This document shows positions 23,420 to 34,843 of a DNA stretch of 64,000 bases, piece after piece (position 1 is the first letter of the stretch; each line of letters starts with the position of its first letter). The position numbers and the translations under genes were made by a program. The notes beneath the pieces were generated by a model. It did not search any database. It was not told the DNA's origin and was given only the letters and a program-made list of their open reading frames with translations. The DNA lies in assembly GCA_027625915.1 (NCBI GenBank), contig JANTQA010000070.1, positions 3,229,001-3,293,000 of the forward strand. The letters run 5' to 3'. Source of the stretch: Anaeramoeba flamelloides. Taxonomy: Eukaryota; Metamonada; Anaeramoebidae.

Positions 23420-25200
23420 AACCCTAATGATAAAACTATTGAATATATCAAAAAAAGATCAATTTTTTTTATTCATAAAAAGGGAAATGAAGGAGTCGCT
23501 TTAAACTATCGACCTATTTTAATTAATCAAAGTCTACCAAGATTATTTCTTAAAATGCTATATAAACTTATTGAGCCTTGTTGGGAATTTATTCATAAAG
23601 CGCAGTTTGGCTTTCGAAAAAAATTTGATACTCGTGTTGCGGTATTAAACTTTTTAAATATTTACAATCAGATAAAAACAAATAATGAAAATAAAAATGA
23701 TAAAACTCATATTATAATGATTGATATAGCAAAATGCTTTGACTCAATCAGTTTTAAAATAATTAGGAAAACAATAAAAAAGTTTATTTTAAATAAAATT
23801 ATTCAAAAAATTTTTAGTAAAATATTATCAAGGAAAAGGACTCGGTATATTCCAAGGGGATCCCTTATCACCGATTATATTTGCTCTTATTTCACATTTT
23901 CTATTATTAAAAATAATACCATTAACAAATCATTGTCAAATGTTTTTAGATGATTTAATTTTAATCATAAAAGGGAATATGAATCAAATAAATGAAAAAT
24001 TAAATGCTATATATCAAGTAATTGTCCAATTTGGATTAAAACCTAATGAAGACAAAACAGAAATTACTCAAGATTTATCAAAAATTAAATATTTGGGAAT
24101 TTATTTGGAAAAAATTTCACATTTAGTCTATAACCTAAAAAAGGCAAAAGAAACTTATAATAGTTCTAAACAATTATTTAATAATAATTTATTAACAAAT
24201 AATTTAAAATTAAGATTATTTAAATCTTTTATATTAAGTCAATTAACATATGGATTAGAAATATATAATTATAAAATAGCAACCCTAAACTATTTAAACT
24301 CTTGGATTAATACATGTATTACTGAAATCTGCAAAATAAACAGAAACACACCAATTCTTATTTATAAAACAGAATTTAAATTCGAAAATTTGGTAATATC
24401 AATCAATAAAAAGAAATTCAAATTCAAAAAATAAATTAAAAGAATTATCTCTACCCTATCTGGAAAAATTAATAAAATTTAATCATAGAATAAACAATAA
24501 AATTAACTGGAAGTCGGAGAGTTTAAACCTTCTTAAAAAGGAAATTTATAATTATAATTATAATGAGTTGTTGAATTCTACCAGTTGGAAGGTACAAAAA
24601 ATATTTCGCAATAATTAAAAACCAAAAAAAATTTATTTATTAATCAAAGATATTTAAGTTATCCATCAAGTTCAACAATTCTAAAATTCAGAACATTTAC
24701 CAACTGCTTAAATAGATATTATTATGTAATAAATAAAAACTCAAATAAATTTTTGTCCTTTATGTTTAAAATATGAACATAAGCAAATAATAGAAAATAT
24801 TGATCACTTTTTATGGGTATGTCCTTCCTATAAAAAAGATAGATTAATTTTTCTGAAAAAGTTACAGTCAGTCTCACTTTTAAGGCACAAACTTTCAACG
24901 AAATTTAAGGCACAAAAAAAAATCTCAAATTAAGGCACAAAATTCAAATTCTAGTAAAATAATTTGTGAAAATTAAAATTCCAAAAAATTGTGCCTTAAT
25001 TTGAGATTTTTTTGTGCCTTAAATTTCGTTGAAAGTTTGTGCCTTAAATGTGAAACTGACTGTAAAAGAATTAAATTTTAATGAAATAATTTTAAATTAT
25101 GATAGCTTAAAATTATTTTCGTTAATTAATAATCGTGAAATCTATGATTTTACGCTTAAATTTCTGAAAGGGAATTTAAGTAAAAGGGCACTTAGAGTGT
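23420..25200 (+). pseudogene. Reverse transcriptase (non-LTR type), second degenerate copy
   Basis: The frame is open from about 23420 to 23953. It shows the RT N-terminal block (KKGNEGVALNYRPI), a GFRKKFDTR block and motif A (MIDIAKCFDS). A frameshift occurs just before motif B: the alternative frame reads FQGDPLSPIIFAL. The catalytic position then reads MFLDDLILI in 23940-24434, with FLDD in place of YADD. Further degraded sequence reaches a C-terminal zinc-motif region (HFLWVCPSY) at about 24760-24830, where a MITE is inserted. The last residues and poly-A follow the MITE. This copy keeps more of the N-terminal RT than copy 1. Confidence 0.88.
24863..25064. mobile_element. Element I copy 1: near-perfect palindromic MITE, TA-flanked, inside retrotransposon copy 2
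   Basis: It starts TACAGTCAGTCTCAC and ends GTGAAACTGACTGTA. Arms of roughly 90 bp, including TTAAGGCACAAACTTTCAA, are inverted copies around a short centre. The TA duplication and CAGT terminus fit a Tc1/mariner-derived MITE. It splits the zinc-motif end of the RT pseudogene from the retrotransposon 3' end. Confidence 0.92.
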
Positions 25201-25243
25201 AATCTACACTTCCTCCTCAATAAAAAAAAAAAAAAAAAAAAAA

Positions 25244-27430
25244 AATTTTTTTTTACTAATTAATTTCAGATATTTAAGATTGAATTTTTAACATATCTTA
25301 AAAAATTACCAAAGTTGAAAATTTTTTTGTTTTTATTCGAAATTGGTATTTCGACTCAAAAATGTAAATAATTTGTTCCAGAAAAAGTTTATTTATTTTA
25401 TTTTTCTTTTTTTTTATAAAACTTATTTAACTAGTCTTTGATGAATAATGTATAGATTCGGTTGAAATAATTTTCTTTTAGATTAGATAAAAGAAAAGGA
25501 TAAAAATACTAAAATTGAAAAAAATAAAATAATTTCAATTGAGTAAAAAATAAAGAATTATTACTTAACGATGTTTGGAATGGTGAATTTTAATTTGGAT
25601 TCAAATATTGTCTTGTATAAATATGTAATATTATCTGGAATTATCAAAGGAAAACTCTCGGAAATAACTTTTAATTAAATATAATTTTCCCATTTATTCA
25701 ATAATTAATTTGATTTTATTAAAAAGAAAAAAAAGACTTTTATTTTCTTTAAAGTTTTTAGTTTTAGTGTTTTTGGTATATTTTGAATTTCTTCCCATAA
25801 TTATACAAAATGAATTAACAGAAAAATAGATTTTTTGTACTTTAATGAAAAAAATTTTTTAATAGAAAAATTCTTAATTTCAAAAGTAGAAATGAGAAAA
25901 ATCTTATTAAGATTTCAAAAAAAAAAAACAGAAGGATTTTAGACAAATAACTCAACAAATAAAAGTTTTATGAACTATTCCAAATAAATTTTTTTAAAAA
26001 ATTTATTTTGAATTTTAAAATCTTTTTAGTAATTAAAGATATTAAATATCGAAATCTAATAAAATATTTTGAATTAAAATCTAAATAATTGGTTTTATAA
26101 CAATAATACTTCAGGAACTAGTTTTTTTGGGATAATAATCCTAATCGTAAACACCCTGGCTTTTAATTTAAAATATTTTTTTTTACCAGCAATCTTTTAA
26201 TATATAAAAATATATTTTTTTTTTTTGTGATTTTCTGGTGTAGTTTAATTTTTTCTGTATATTAATAATAAAAATAGTTATGAATTTAATAATTTGTTTT
26301 AAAAATAAATTGAATTTTTTTTTTTATTTACAGAAAATGAAATTAAAATTAATTAGTTTTTTTGTTTGATTTTGTACGTTGGATATAATTTTTTCCTCAA
26401 ATTGGGATTTTCTATTATATAATACTGAGGCAATTACAAATAATTACAAATTTCAATTTTAAATACTTTTTCATAAATTTATTATAATTATTATTTATCC
26501 CTGCGTGTAATTTTATCTTCTGTATCTGTGAAAAAAAAAAATAAAATTATTTAATATTTTTACAGGATGTAACACAACTATATTTAACTTTAAATAAATG
26601 GTTTTATAAGGGTTGGTGTTATCTCCTATCTTATAAATTACGAGAAATAATATATTTGTAATAATAATTTAAAAAATTTTTCATTAGAAAGTGATAAAAA
26701 AATTAGATTCATCTACAAAATTTGATGAAAAATAAATTTTAAGAATTAATATACCAAAGAAAAAAGGAATTTTATTAGTCCAAAATAAAAATAAATGAAA
26801 TAAAACATTCTATCGGGTATTTTCAAACTATAATTTAATACAACTTAAAGAAATACTAATTGAACAATTTTTTTTTAATATATTGAAAAAAAAATTGAAA
26901 ATCTTAAAAAAAAAAACTAATCACTTTTTTCCCTAAATCGTTATCAAATACATATTTTCAAAATTACCGTTCTTGAAAAAAAAATGAAGAAGGGGAAATT
27001 TTGGAGACCAATTTTTAATTGTAAACTTACTGAAAACTAAAAAAAAAATCTAATTCCAAGAAGAAACAAATTAACTCCAATGAAGAATATTATATTATTT
27101 TTAGAGGATTCAATAAATACTATTAAAAATCTACTTTTTGATCATCTAAAGGGTAATATTAGTTTTGGAGATCTCAAAAATATCCAATTTTTGTTAACTA
27201 ATCTTTATTAGGAGATAAATTTATGAAAATTAGCCTATTAAATAGCCTTTTCAATATATTTACTTTATTGAATCCTCCATTTTAACTTTGTTCCTTTATT
27301 TTTTTCTTTTATTGTTTGATCTAAACTTTTTTTTTTTTTTAGAAAGAATTATTTGATAAAAATCTTTTCTTCCTTTTTTTTTGTTTTCACTTTTTTTCAC
27401 AAAGTCTAATTTCAAAAATTATTTTTTTTA
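25244..27430. other. Intergenic AT-rich DNA
   Basis: No gene, RNA or repeat is recognised in these about 2.2 kb. Stop codons are dense in all frames. Confidence 0.5.
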
Positions 27431-27891
27431 TACGGCTGCTAACATAACTTGTGTTGACTTGTTTGAACCCTCTTACTTTTTTTTTTTCTCCAATACCTAT
27501 ACATTAAAATATCAAAGAAACCAAAAATAAATAAAATTATAATATTCGTTTCATAAATTTCTATTCTTAAAAAAGAAATTCTAAAAATAAAAGATCATAT
27601 TCGAAAATTTATCTCTTAAAAAATAATAGCCCAACTTAGGGTCATTTTTTTCAAACCAAAACAAAATGTCCTATAAAAATAGAAAATTATGAATAATTTT
27701 TACACAAATTGCTTTCCTAATTTATACTTACCTGAAAAAATTAAGTAATTAGCTTCAAAATTGATTTGAACTTAGATTAACTCGTGGGTAGTGAATTAGA
27801 TGTCTTATTAAAACAAGAAAATCAGGAGTTTTCATTTGAAAAAAACATGGATTATTTGATCAGGCTATCTTTTTTGTTATTGATCAGTGTA
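27431..27891 (+). mobile_element. Element Y copy 4
   Basis: It is collinear with Y copy 2 (36737-37209). Shared blocks include TTCAAAATTGATTTGAACTTAG, seen in every Y copy, and AAGAAATTCTAAAAAT. The ends are diverged (TACGGCTGC / GATCAGTGTA), but the length (461 bp) matches the 473-477 bp of the other copies. Confidence 0.7.
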
Positions 27892-28505
27892 AAACCAAGG
27901 GATCTCTTATAAATATTTCTAAAAGACCTATTTTTTGATTCAAAGAAAAATAATACTAAGTAATAGATCAGATTCCAAAAAAACGACAAGAAATCAAACT
28001 TAAATTCAAAGTGATGTCACGCTTGTAAAAATTCTTCAAAGTTTATTCCTTTAATTTCGACTTATACTATTCCTTTCCATCAGCATATTTGTTAAATATA
28101 AAGAGTTTTGAAATATTCTGTTATGTTATTTTGATACAATTTTTGATGATAGAATTCAAGAATTAATTTTCAAAATTTGATTAATTTTTAAATTAACAGA
28201 CCTAATTGAATTAAAAAATACAAAAGAAAAGGAAAGAATCAATTTTTTATCCGTTTATCCCAAAAAATTTCAAGTTTTGAATTCAATTTTGGTCTATTTT
28301 ACTTATATAATACCTCACTTGGACGAAATTAATTCAAAAAAAAAAAATACACAACACTAGGGCACATATAAAAAAAAAAATACATTTTAGATTTTTATTT
28401 ACTTTCACCTAAAAAATATCATTTTTTTCACACAAATTCATCAAGAATCATTTAATTTTTTTTAAAAAATTCGGTCTTGAACAAAGAATCCTAGTCTCAA
28501 AAAAA
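27892..28505. other. Intergenic, upstream of the coiled-coil gene
   Basis: Nothing recognised; presumed promoter and 5' leader of the gene at 28506. Confidence 0.4.
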
Positions 28506-30152
28506 ATGGATTTAGATAAACAACAATTCCATGATGAAAAAAAAAAGTTTCTCTCGATTATCATTACACTTAAAAAAAAATTAAATGGACAAAAATTAAG
28601 AAATAGGCTGATCAAAAAAGAAAAAGAATTACTTGAAAGGTCACTAAAACAATTTACGAAAAGAAATTCAAGAAGAAAGTTCCAGATTGATAAGTGTATT
28701 AATTCCAAGCATACTAGCAATGAAAAAAAAACAGAAATGAACGAAATAGAGAACCAAAATACAGAAAGTTCAAAAAGAAATGATATGGATCTATGCTCAC
28801 ATGGGAAGAATAACAAAATGTCTTCTAATACAAAACAGTCAGCAAACCAGCAATCAACAGAAAAAACTTTTTCAAAATTATTTACTTGTCAAAAAAAGTT
28901 ATCTGTGATGGAACTTAACAATTCTATATTGGAACAAAAGGTTATGTTCCAAAAGCAAAAAATTGAATCCTTAAATAAGAAATTGGAGGAAGAAAAAAAA
29001 AAAAAAAAATTACAGATCAATTTGTTTGATACCTTTCAAAAAGATATAAAAAATTTATTTAATAATAAGGTAAGCAAAATTGACTCTCTAGAGAAAGCAA
29101 TTAAAAAGTTAACGAACAAAAATAAAACCTTAAAAACTCAAAGAAGTCAATTAAAGACGGCAATTGAAAAAAATAGGCTTTTGAACACAAGCTCGGGTTC
29201 TGATCAAAAAAAAAAACATGAAATACAAACAGATAGCATGGATAGTAATAAAAACAGGAGAAATAATGAAAAGGAAATTATCAATTGCACTAATTTTCAA
29301 AAGAGCAATAATAAAAATGATAATGGTGACAGCGTAAAAAAAACGATCCTAAACGAAAATTGCAATTCTTTGAAAAATGAATACCGATGTAAACAACTAG
29401 ACAAAAGCAAATTAAATAATATCAAGGAAAAGAATAACAACTTTGAAAAGCAATATAAAGAAAAACACTTCCAATGTCAAGTAATGTTAAAAACATATGA
29501 AAAGGAAATTTACCAATTAAAGTCAATACAGAACATATTAGAGAATCAAAATAACCAATTTTTTAAGGAATTTACAATCTTGCAATTAAGCCAAAATCAA
29601 AAAAATTCAATAATTAATTCCTATCAAGAGAAGGTCTTGCACCTTGAAAGGAAATACTTGAAACATAAAATGTGTAATGAAAATTATTTAAAAAGGATCG
29701 ACTATTTGGAATATCTCAACAAACAAATTGTTGAGAAAAATTTGAATTGTCACAAAAATGTGAATCAATACATTATAAAGAATACTCTTTTACAAAAAGA
29801 AAATAATCACCTGCTAATTACAATTCGTGAACTTGGAAGCACACAGCACCTCAGCCATTTCATTATCTATATTAAAAAACTTAAAACTGGTATAAATGGT
29901 AGTTTCATTGGTTTGATAAAGAAAATCAAGTCTTGCCATATTTATAGCCCATATTTGAAACTTTTAAAAAAAGAAAAGATTCGAAATCTCAACAATTGTT
30001 TGAATTTATTTAAAAAAAAGACAAATAATAAATCTTTATATATCGAAGAAAAAATATTGAACTTCAAAATTAATTATATCAACTTTAGATTTATTATAAG
30101 ATTTTTATTTTTTATGTTGATTTATATTATTTTAATACTTTCCTTAAATTAA
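28506..30152 (+). CDS. Coiled-coil protein with C-terminal membrane anchor
   Basis: A single exon of 548 codons from ATG (28506) to TAA. Almost the whole protein is rich in Lys, Glu, Gln and Asn with heptad-like hydrophobic spacing, indicating long coiled coils at about residues 1-60, 125-215 and 290-440. A less charged globular-looking segment follows (about 440-520, including LITIRELGSTQHLSHF). The last about 22 residues (RFIIRFLFFMLIYIILILSL) are a hydrophobic helix, so it is probably a tail-anchored protein of an internal membrane. The architecture resembles Golgi tethers such as golgin-84, but no family signature is recognised. The base composition and Lys/Asn bias match the neighbouring host genes, not the retrotransposons. 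Confidence 0.8.
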   Translation: MDLDKQQFHDEKKKFLSIIITLKKKLNGQKLRNRLIKKEKELLERSLKQFTKRNSRRKFQIDKCINSKHTSNEKKTEMNEIENQNTESSKRNDMDLCSHGKNNKMSSNTKQSANQQSTEKTFSKLFTCQKKLSVMELNNSILEQKVMFQKQKIESLNKKLEEEKKKKKLQINLFDTFQKDIKNLFNNKVSKIDSLEKAIKKLTNKNKTLKTQRSQLKTAIEKNRLLNTSSGSDQKKKHEIQTDSMDSNKNRRNNEKEIINCTNFQKSNNKNDNGDSVKKTILNENCNSLKNEYRCKQLDKSKLNNIKEKNNNFEKQYKEKHFQCQVMLKTYEKEIYQLKSIQNILENQNNQFFKEFTILQLSQNQKNSIINSYQEKVLHLERKYLKHKMCNENYLKRIDYLEYLNKQIVEKNLNCHKNVNQYIIKNTLLQKENNHLLITIRELGSTQHLSHFIIYIKKLKTGINGSFIGLIKKIKSCHIYSPYLKLLKKEKIRNLNNCLNLFKKKTNNKSLYIEEKILNFKINYINFRFIIRFLFFMLIYIILILSLN

Positions 30153-30400
30153 TTTTTTAATTATCATTTTATTATTCAAATTATTTTTTATTCATATTAT
30201 TTTTTGAAAAAAGGGTAGAATAGAAAAAAAAATCTTGTTTACTTATTCCTTGAAACTTAAATTATAATTTAATTTTTTATTTTGTATATTTTGATAATAA
30301 TAATATGAAAATTATTTTCTTTTGATTTTTATTATTTTTTATTTTTTTTTGGTGGCTACAAAACAGTAAATAGTTTTGAAATGTGATTAAAGGTAAAAAA
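30153..30400. other. 3' flank of the coiled-coil gene
   Basis: AT-rich with no recognised feature. Confidence 0.4.
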
Positions 30401-30451
30401 TAACGTCAGTTCCATTTTTAAGGCACAAACTTAAAAGGAAATTTAAAGTTT

Positions 30452-30464
30452 AAAAAAAGCTCAA
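30452..30464 (+). repeat. Target-site duplication, left copy, of retrotransposon copy 3
   Basis: AAAAAAAGCTCAA here is repeated exactly at 31215-31227, with the retrotransposon between. The duplicated bases belong to the arm of element I. Confidence 0.9.
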
Positions 30465-31214
30465 TTTTTTTTTTTTTTTTTTTTTATTTTTGAAGGGAGG
30501 GAATTAATTTCCTCTTACAGCCCTAATTTATAAATTTTTGTTTAGAAATTTTAATAAAGAATCATAATTATCTTTTTCATTAACTAATGACAAGATGAAT
30601 AATGAATCTTTGTTTCGAATAATATCAAAAATATTATTCTTAATATTTTTGTTAATTTGAATTAGTTTGTTAATCCAAGTTGTTCGATTTTTTTCATAGG
30701 ATGGGCAGTCCCATAAGAAATGATCGATATCTTCAATTATTTCTAGGTTTAAATGTTTTTTGTATAGATTGTATGATTTTGTTTTCATTTTATTCTTATC
30801 ATAAATAAAAGAATATCGATTTAGATAATTTGTGAAATTTCGAAGTTTTGAGATGGAAGTAGATCCCTTCCATTTTGAATATTGTTTTGTTGTTTGTTGA
30901 TATTATTATTGTACCTAATAATTGTTAAATATTCTTGACCTTTCCATCCAGAACTATTTATTATTAAGTTTTCTCTAAATTGATTAAGATTTATATTTAG
31001 TAATTTTAAATTTTCTACTTTCCAATTGATATTTTGGTCATCTTTTTTAATGAATTTCAACTTTTTTGATATGTGTTCGAAACCAAGAATTTCTAATTTA
31101 TTTTTGACTTTAAATCTTCTTTTATATATTGAAATTCTTACTTGGTCTATTTTTGTTTCAGTTTTATCAAATATTCTTGGAGAGTGTGGATTTATTTTTA
31201 AAAATTTTGTTACT
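30465..31214 (-). mobile_element. Non-LTR retrotransposon copy 3, 5'-truncated, minus strand
   Basis: On the minus strand it ends in the hairpin (30497-30514) and a tail seen as poly-T from 30465 to about 30485. Only about 750 bp of the 3' part remain. It is bounded by a 13-bp target duplication inside element I copy 2. Confidence 0.92.
30528..31200 (-). pseudogene. C-terminal fragment of retrotransposon reverse transcriptase
   Basis: Minus-strand frames 31060-30821 and 30788-30528 match the C-terminal half of copies 1 and 2 (NINWKVENLKLL, GWKGQEYLTIIR, IEDIDHFLWDCPSYEKNR). The His-x4-Cys part of the zinc motif is kept. The upstream CxxC appears lost, and a frameshift separates the two parts. 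An IYKTE-type block upstream lies in a third frame (about 31130-31200). Confidence 0.88.
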
Positions 31215-31227
31215 AAAAAAAGCTCAA
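31215..31227 (+). repeat. Target-site duplication, right copy, of retrotransposon copy 3
   Basis: Exact repeat of 30452-30464. Confidence 0.9.
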
Positions 31228-31364
31228 ATTAAGGAACATTTTTTGTAATTTTTTTTTTTTTACAATTTATTTTACTAGAATCTGACTTCTGTTCCTTAAT
31301 TTGAGAAATTTCGTGTGCCTTAAATTTCGTTGCAGTTTGTGCCTTAAACGTGGAATTGGCTGTA

Positions 31365-33124
31365 TATAGTTTTTACTTTTCTAAAAAAATCGTAGTTCTG
31401 ATATTAAGAAAATAGACAAAGATGGAATAAATGTTTTTAATGGTGATATAACGATTTAAAAAATGTTTATTATTAAAAAATAGGTAGACGTGGTCATCAT
31501 TATACTACTGTAAAATGTAAAGTTGAAACAAAATTGATTTTCAATAAACTGTCGTTAAAAGGTTTTATATTATTAATTTGGAAAAAATGGAAAATAAGAT
31601 GGAATTAATAATATTTTTTCATGGTTAAATTGTCGAAAATGTTGGAAGTTTGAAAATATTTTTTACTTATTTATTCACATCATTTAAAAAAAAAAAGTTC
31701 AAAAATTAGATTGATTAATTAAAATTATAATAAATTTCGAAAGATCAAATTAAATTAACAATGAAACATGTTCCCTTTTCATGGATAAGAATTGTAGAGT
31801 TCGGTTAGTAAAATTGTTTTTTTTGGATTTTTTGTTTGTTTTTTTTTTTTTATTCTTGTATATTGTCTTTATTATTTATGTATGTGTCTTAAGTCTTATT
31901 CAGTTTTTTAGGGTTTCAGTTCCTGTTATTTTGATTGGTACTTGTAAAAATGAGTAAAAAGGTGGAAAATAAGAACTTTTACAACTATTTTACCAGAAAA
32001 TGGATTTTACACTTTTTTTCCAGAATTGAAAAAATTAGAAAATTAATATTAAAATATTTTTCTATATAAGAGTTAATATTCTGAAAAAATATTTAACAAA
32101 ACTCTTTTTCAGTGAAAGGTACTCAGTTTTATTGAATAAATAGAACATATTCTATGAGTTTAATTCATTATTCTTCTCAAACTAAAATTTTAATTTTTAG
32201 ATCAAAATCATTTTTTCTAATTTTCGAATTTTTTTTTTTGTTTATTTTTTTTTTATTTATTTTTTTTTCTTTTTTTGAAAAAATAAATTTGAAAAAAAAA
32301 AGTTTCTTATAAACCCCAAATAAACTTTAAGAAAAATGATTGTTTGTATTTTCTATTGAAAATCATACAATTACAATTAAAAAATTATATTATCAACAAT
32401 TTGAATTTTCGAAAGAAATTGAAAATTTGTTCACAAGAAATTCTGATGAAAGGTCCAAAAAATTTTTTTAACATTCTTTTTTTTAAAATTTGTGGTTTAT
32501 TCAGGCTTTTTTTGATGATTTTTGACTCTAATACGAATTTTATTCTTTCTCTTATTACTAAACAATCTTATATCAATTGATACTTATTAAGTGAATTTTT
32601 CATTTTTGGTTCGACGTCTATGAGTGAAATGGAGTTTATTATCATGCCATTACAAACAATAATATTTGACTAAATTTTAAAAAATAAGAATCAACTGTTT
32701 GGAATTTGTTTACAGAAAAGCAAAAATTATAAATCACAAAAATCAAATCGAACAAGAAATTTTTCGCTTCCTTTAAAGTCAAAATTTTCAATATGAAAAA
32801 TTTTTTTTTTGCATACTTTAAGATATAATCCCATTTTTAAAAAAATAATTTAGGCACCAACCCAGCTAATTCAGTGAATTGTCATTCAAATTTTTCATAA
32901 AAAATAGTAATAATGGTTTATAAAAATGTAGAAAAACGTGAAAATGATTTAGTTGATCTTTATTTGGGTTTACATTTTTATTCTCTAAATTTTGAGATAA
33001 TAATGTTAAAATTCTAAAAAAAAAATTAAGTTTGTAAATTAATTTTTCTCTTAAATTTTAGTCAAGATTTGGTCAAAAATTTAAAATTTTGGAAATTTAC
33101 TAATTATTAATGATTAATAAAATT
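31365..33124. other. Intergenic AT-rich DNA
   Basis: No gene or repeat is recognised. A 78-codon plus-strand ORF at 32344-32580 has TTG rather than ATG as its first codon and no recognisable content. The right end should include the RPL7 3' UTR. Confidence 0.5.
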
Positions 33125-34298
33125 TTAGATCATTTTTTTAACGAGGGTGTTAATATATTGTTCTCTGTTACCGTGTTCACCTTTATTAACAAAACTTTTT
33201 TTAACAGTGCTAAATCCACCAACTGGTGGCTTAAGTTTGAATGCCCATAAGAAACTATTAGCGTGTTTGAAGTTTTTTCCGACAGTATAAATTTCATGCA
33301 CTAAATCTTCCATACAGACAATGTCGTATTTTTGGAGTTTATCATAGATCATTTCGTTTGAGTCAATGATTTTTCTTTGGTGGTTTACTCTAGCATGTCC
33401 TCTTTTATAAATTAATGCTCTTACTGTTTCAACATCTGGATATCCCCATGTGACATATGGATCAATGAAGTGAAGCATTCTAAGTGATGATTTGTTTAAT
33501 CTGATGAAGACGCCACTGTAAATTCTTCGAAGTCTCAATAATTGTAAAATTTTTCTTGGTTTTGGTGGTACTCCTACAATACTGTTTTAGTGGAAAACAA
33601 AAAGATTAGTTGTGAAGAGTAAAAGAAAAAGTATTTAATTGTGAAAGGAAATGAAAAAGAAAAAAAAATATTTTCAATTAGAAATTGTTTAAAAAGTTTG
33701 TTTGGTTTATTTTAATCTTTGTTTTTTTTCATAATCAATTTTTCGTTTTGTTTTTTGTTTTTCGCTTTGTTTTTTGTTTTTTGTTTTTTGTTTTGAAAAA
33801 AAAAAAAAAAAAAAAAAGCAAAAAGCAAAAAATGTTTTTTGTTTTTTATTTTGGTTTTTGTAAAAAGAAAAAAAGAAATACTTACCCTCTGATTCTGATA
33901 ATAAAAGCTAATTTTGGTTCTGGTTCTCTATAAAAAGATCCTTCTTTGAGTGCTTTTTGTTTTAACTCAACAAGTTTTTGATCTTGTTCAAGATATTCTT
34001 TTTCATATTTTTCTGCTCTTTTGAAAGCCTTTGATTGGATTTCTTTTAAAAGTTTCATTCTTTTTTCGTTTTTTTCTTTTTTAACTTCTTTTGAATTGAA
34101 GCTTCTTTTTACTTGTTTTTTGATTGTTTCTGGAACTTGCCTATTTTTTTAACAATTCAAATTTAAAAAAAAAAAAGAAAAACAAAAAAAAGTTAATTGG
34201 TTGCTTGGTTGCTCGGTTTTTCTTTAGAACCAATACAATTTCTATTTTAATAGCAGAATACTAAAAAAAAAAATTGAAAAAGATTTTTACTTGGACAT
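33125..34298 (-). CDS. RPL7: 60S ribosomal protein L7 (uL30), three exons
   Basis: The minus-strand exons 34298-34291, 34140-33886 and 33581-33125 join to 239 residues, against about 248 in animals. Exon 1 is only ATGTCCAA. Exon 2 encodes the basic N-terminal extension (VPETIKKQVK...) up to EPKLAFIIRIRG. Exon 3 continues IVGVPPKPRKILQLLRLRRIYSG to the conserved VCMEDLVHEIYTVGKNFKHAN and the end. Phases agree: exon 1 ends in phase 2, exon 2 ends GG and exon 3 restores Gly. The protein sits on the large ribosomal subunit and contacts 5S/28S rRNA. It is divergent from NOP10, with two MITEs in the shared upstream region. Confidence 0.97.
33582..33885 (-). other. RPL7 intron 2 (304 bp)
   Basis: The minus-strand donor is GTAAGTATTTC after AGAATCAGAGG, and the acceptor is ACAG before TATTGTAGG. 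The intron contains poly-A and TTTTTGTTTTTTG runs. Confidence 0.93.
34141..34290 (-). other. RPL7 intron 1 (150 bp), eight bases after the start codon begins
   Basis: The minus-strand donor is ATGTCCAA/GTAAAAATC and the acceptor AATAG/GCAAGTTCC. Joining gives ATG TCC AAG CAA GTT CCA (MSKQVP), matching the normal start of RPL7. Confidence 0.9.
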
Positions 34299-34358
34299 TT
34301 TAGAGATGAAATAAAAAAAAATGAAAAAAAATTATTTGATCATAAATCCTTTCACAGT

Positions 34359-34619
34359 ACAATCTGGCAAGACTAACTCAAAATTTTCCAACAGCAGTGT
34401 TTTAAGAACAAATTGTGTAAAGTTTGAATTGTACAAACTTTTAAATTAGAAGTTACCTTTTTTTACTTTACAATACTTTTGTTTTTTTGAAATTTATCAG
34501 AAATTTGGAAAGGAATTTAAAGCTAAAAAACAAAAACCTTTTAATTTAAAAGTTTGTACAATTCAAACTTTGAACAATTTGTTCTTAAAACACTGCTGTT
34601 GGAAAAATTTGTTTTCGTT
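34359..34619. mobile_element. Element E: foldback MITE between RPL7 and NOP10
   Basis: The left arm (34380-34450, TTTTCCAACAGCAGTGTTTT onward) and right arm (34543-34611) are inverted copies of about 70 bp with only a few mismatches. They share AAGTTTGAATTGTACAAACT. The insert starts within about 60 bp of the RPL7 start codon on the upstream side. Confidence 0.85.
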
Positions 34620-34843
34620 TACAGTTCATTGCCAAATAAAAAGATCAAAATTTTCATTCAGCTTTTCAATAAAATATATCTCAAGAGTCAAAATTATTAT
34701 CTAAGAACAAAATACTAAGAGGTAAATTAGTCATTTAAACTGGTTTTAAGAATTAAAAATTTGATAAGTTCCATTGTTTGATATAGGCCTTTTTTTGGAA
34801 AGCTGAATGAAAATTTTATTCCATTTGTTTTGCAACAAATAGG
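34620..34843. mobile_element. Element D copy 1: TA-flanked MITE
   Basis: The ends carry inverted repeats containing AAAATTTTCATTCAGCTTTT on the left and GGAAAGCTGAATGAAAATTT on the right. The same pair bounds element D copy 2 at 47592-48758. The length of about 224 bp equals copy 2 minus its insertion. Confidence 0.82.

Larger units (their letters stand above)
23410..25243 (+). mobile_element. Non-LTR retrotransposon copy 2, 5'-truncated, with poly-A tail
   Basis: The RT-like sequence ends in a hairpin (GTGTAATCTACAC, 25197-25209), then CTTCCTCCTCAATAAAA and about 24 A. The 5' boundary is near 23410 at an AAAAAAATTTTTT junction. A similar A/T junction after the tail may be a target duplication but cannot be proved in homopolymers. 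Confidence 0.8.
30401..31364. mobile_element. Element I copy 2 (TA-flanked MITE) split by a retrotransposon
   Basis: The left arm (TAACGTCAGTTCCATTTTT, then AAGGCACAAAC) and the right arm (GTGCCTTAAACGTGG, then AATTGGCTGTA) are the same inverted arms as in element I copy 1. Without the 763-bp insertion the element would be about 200 bp, as in copy 1. Confidence 0.88.

Noticed and set aside
23555..24434. Reading the second RT copy as an active gene
   Set aside because: It has a frameshift before motif B, an altered catalytic motif (FLDD), further breaks and an inserted MITE.
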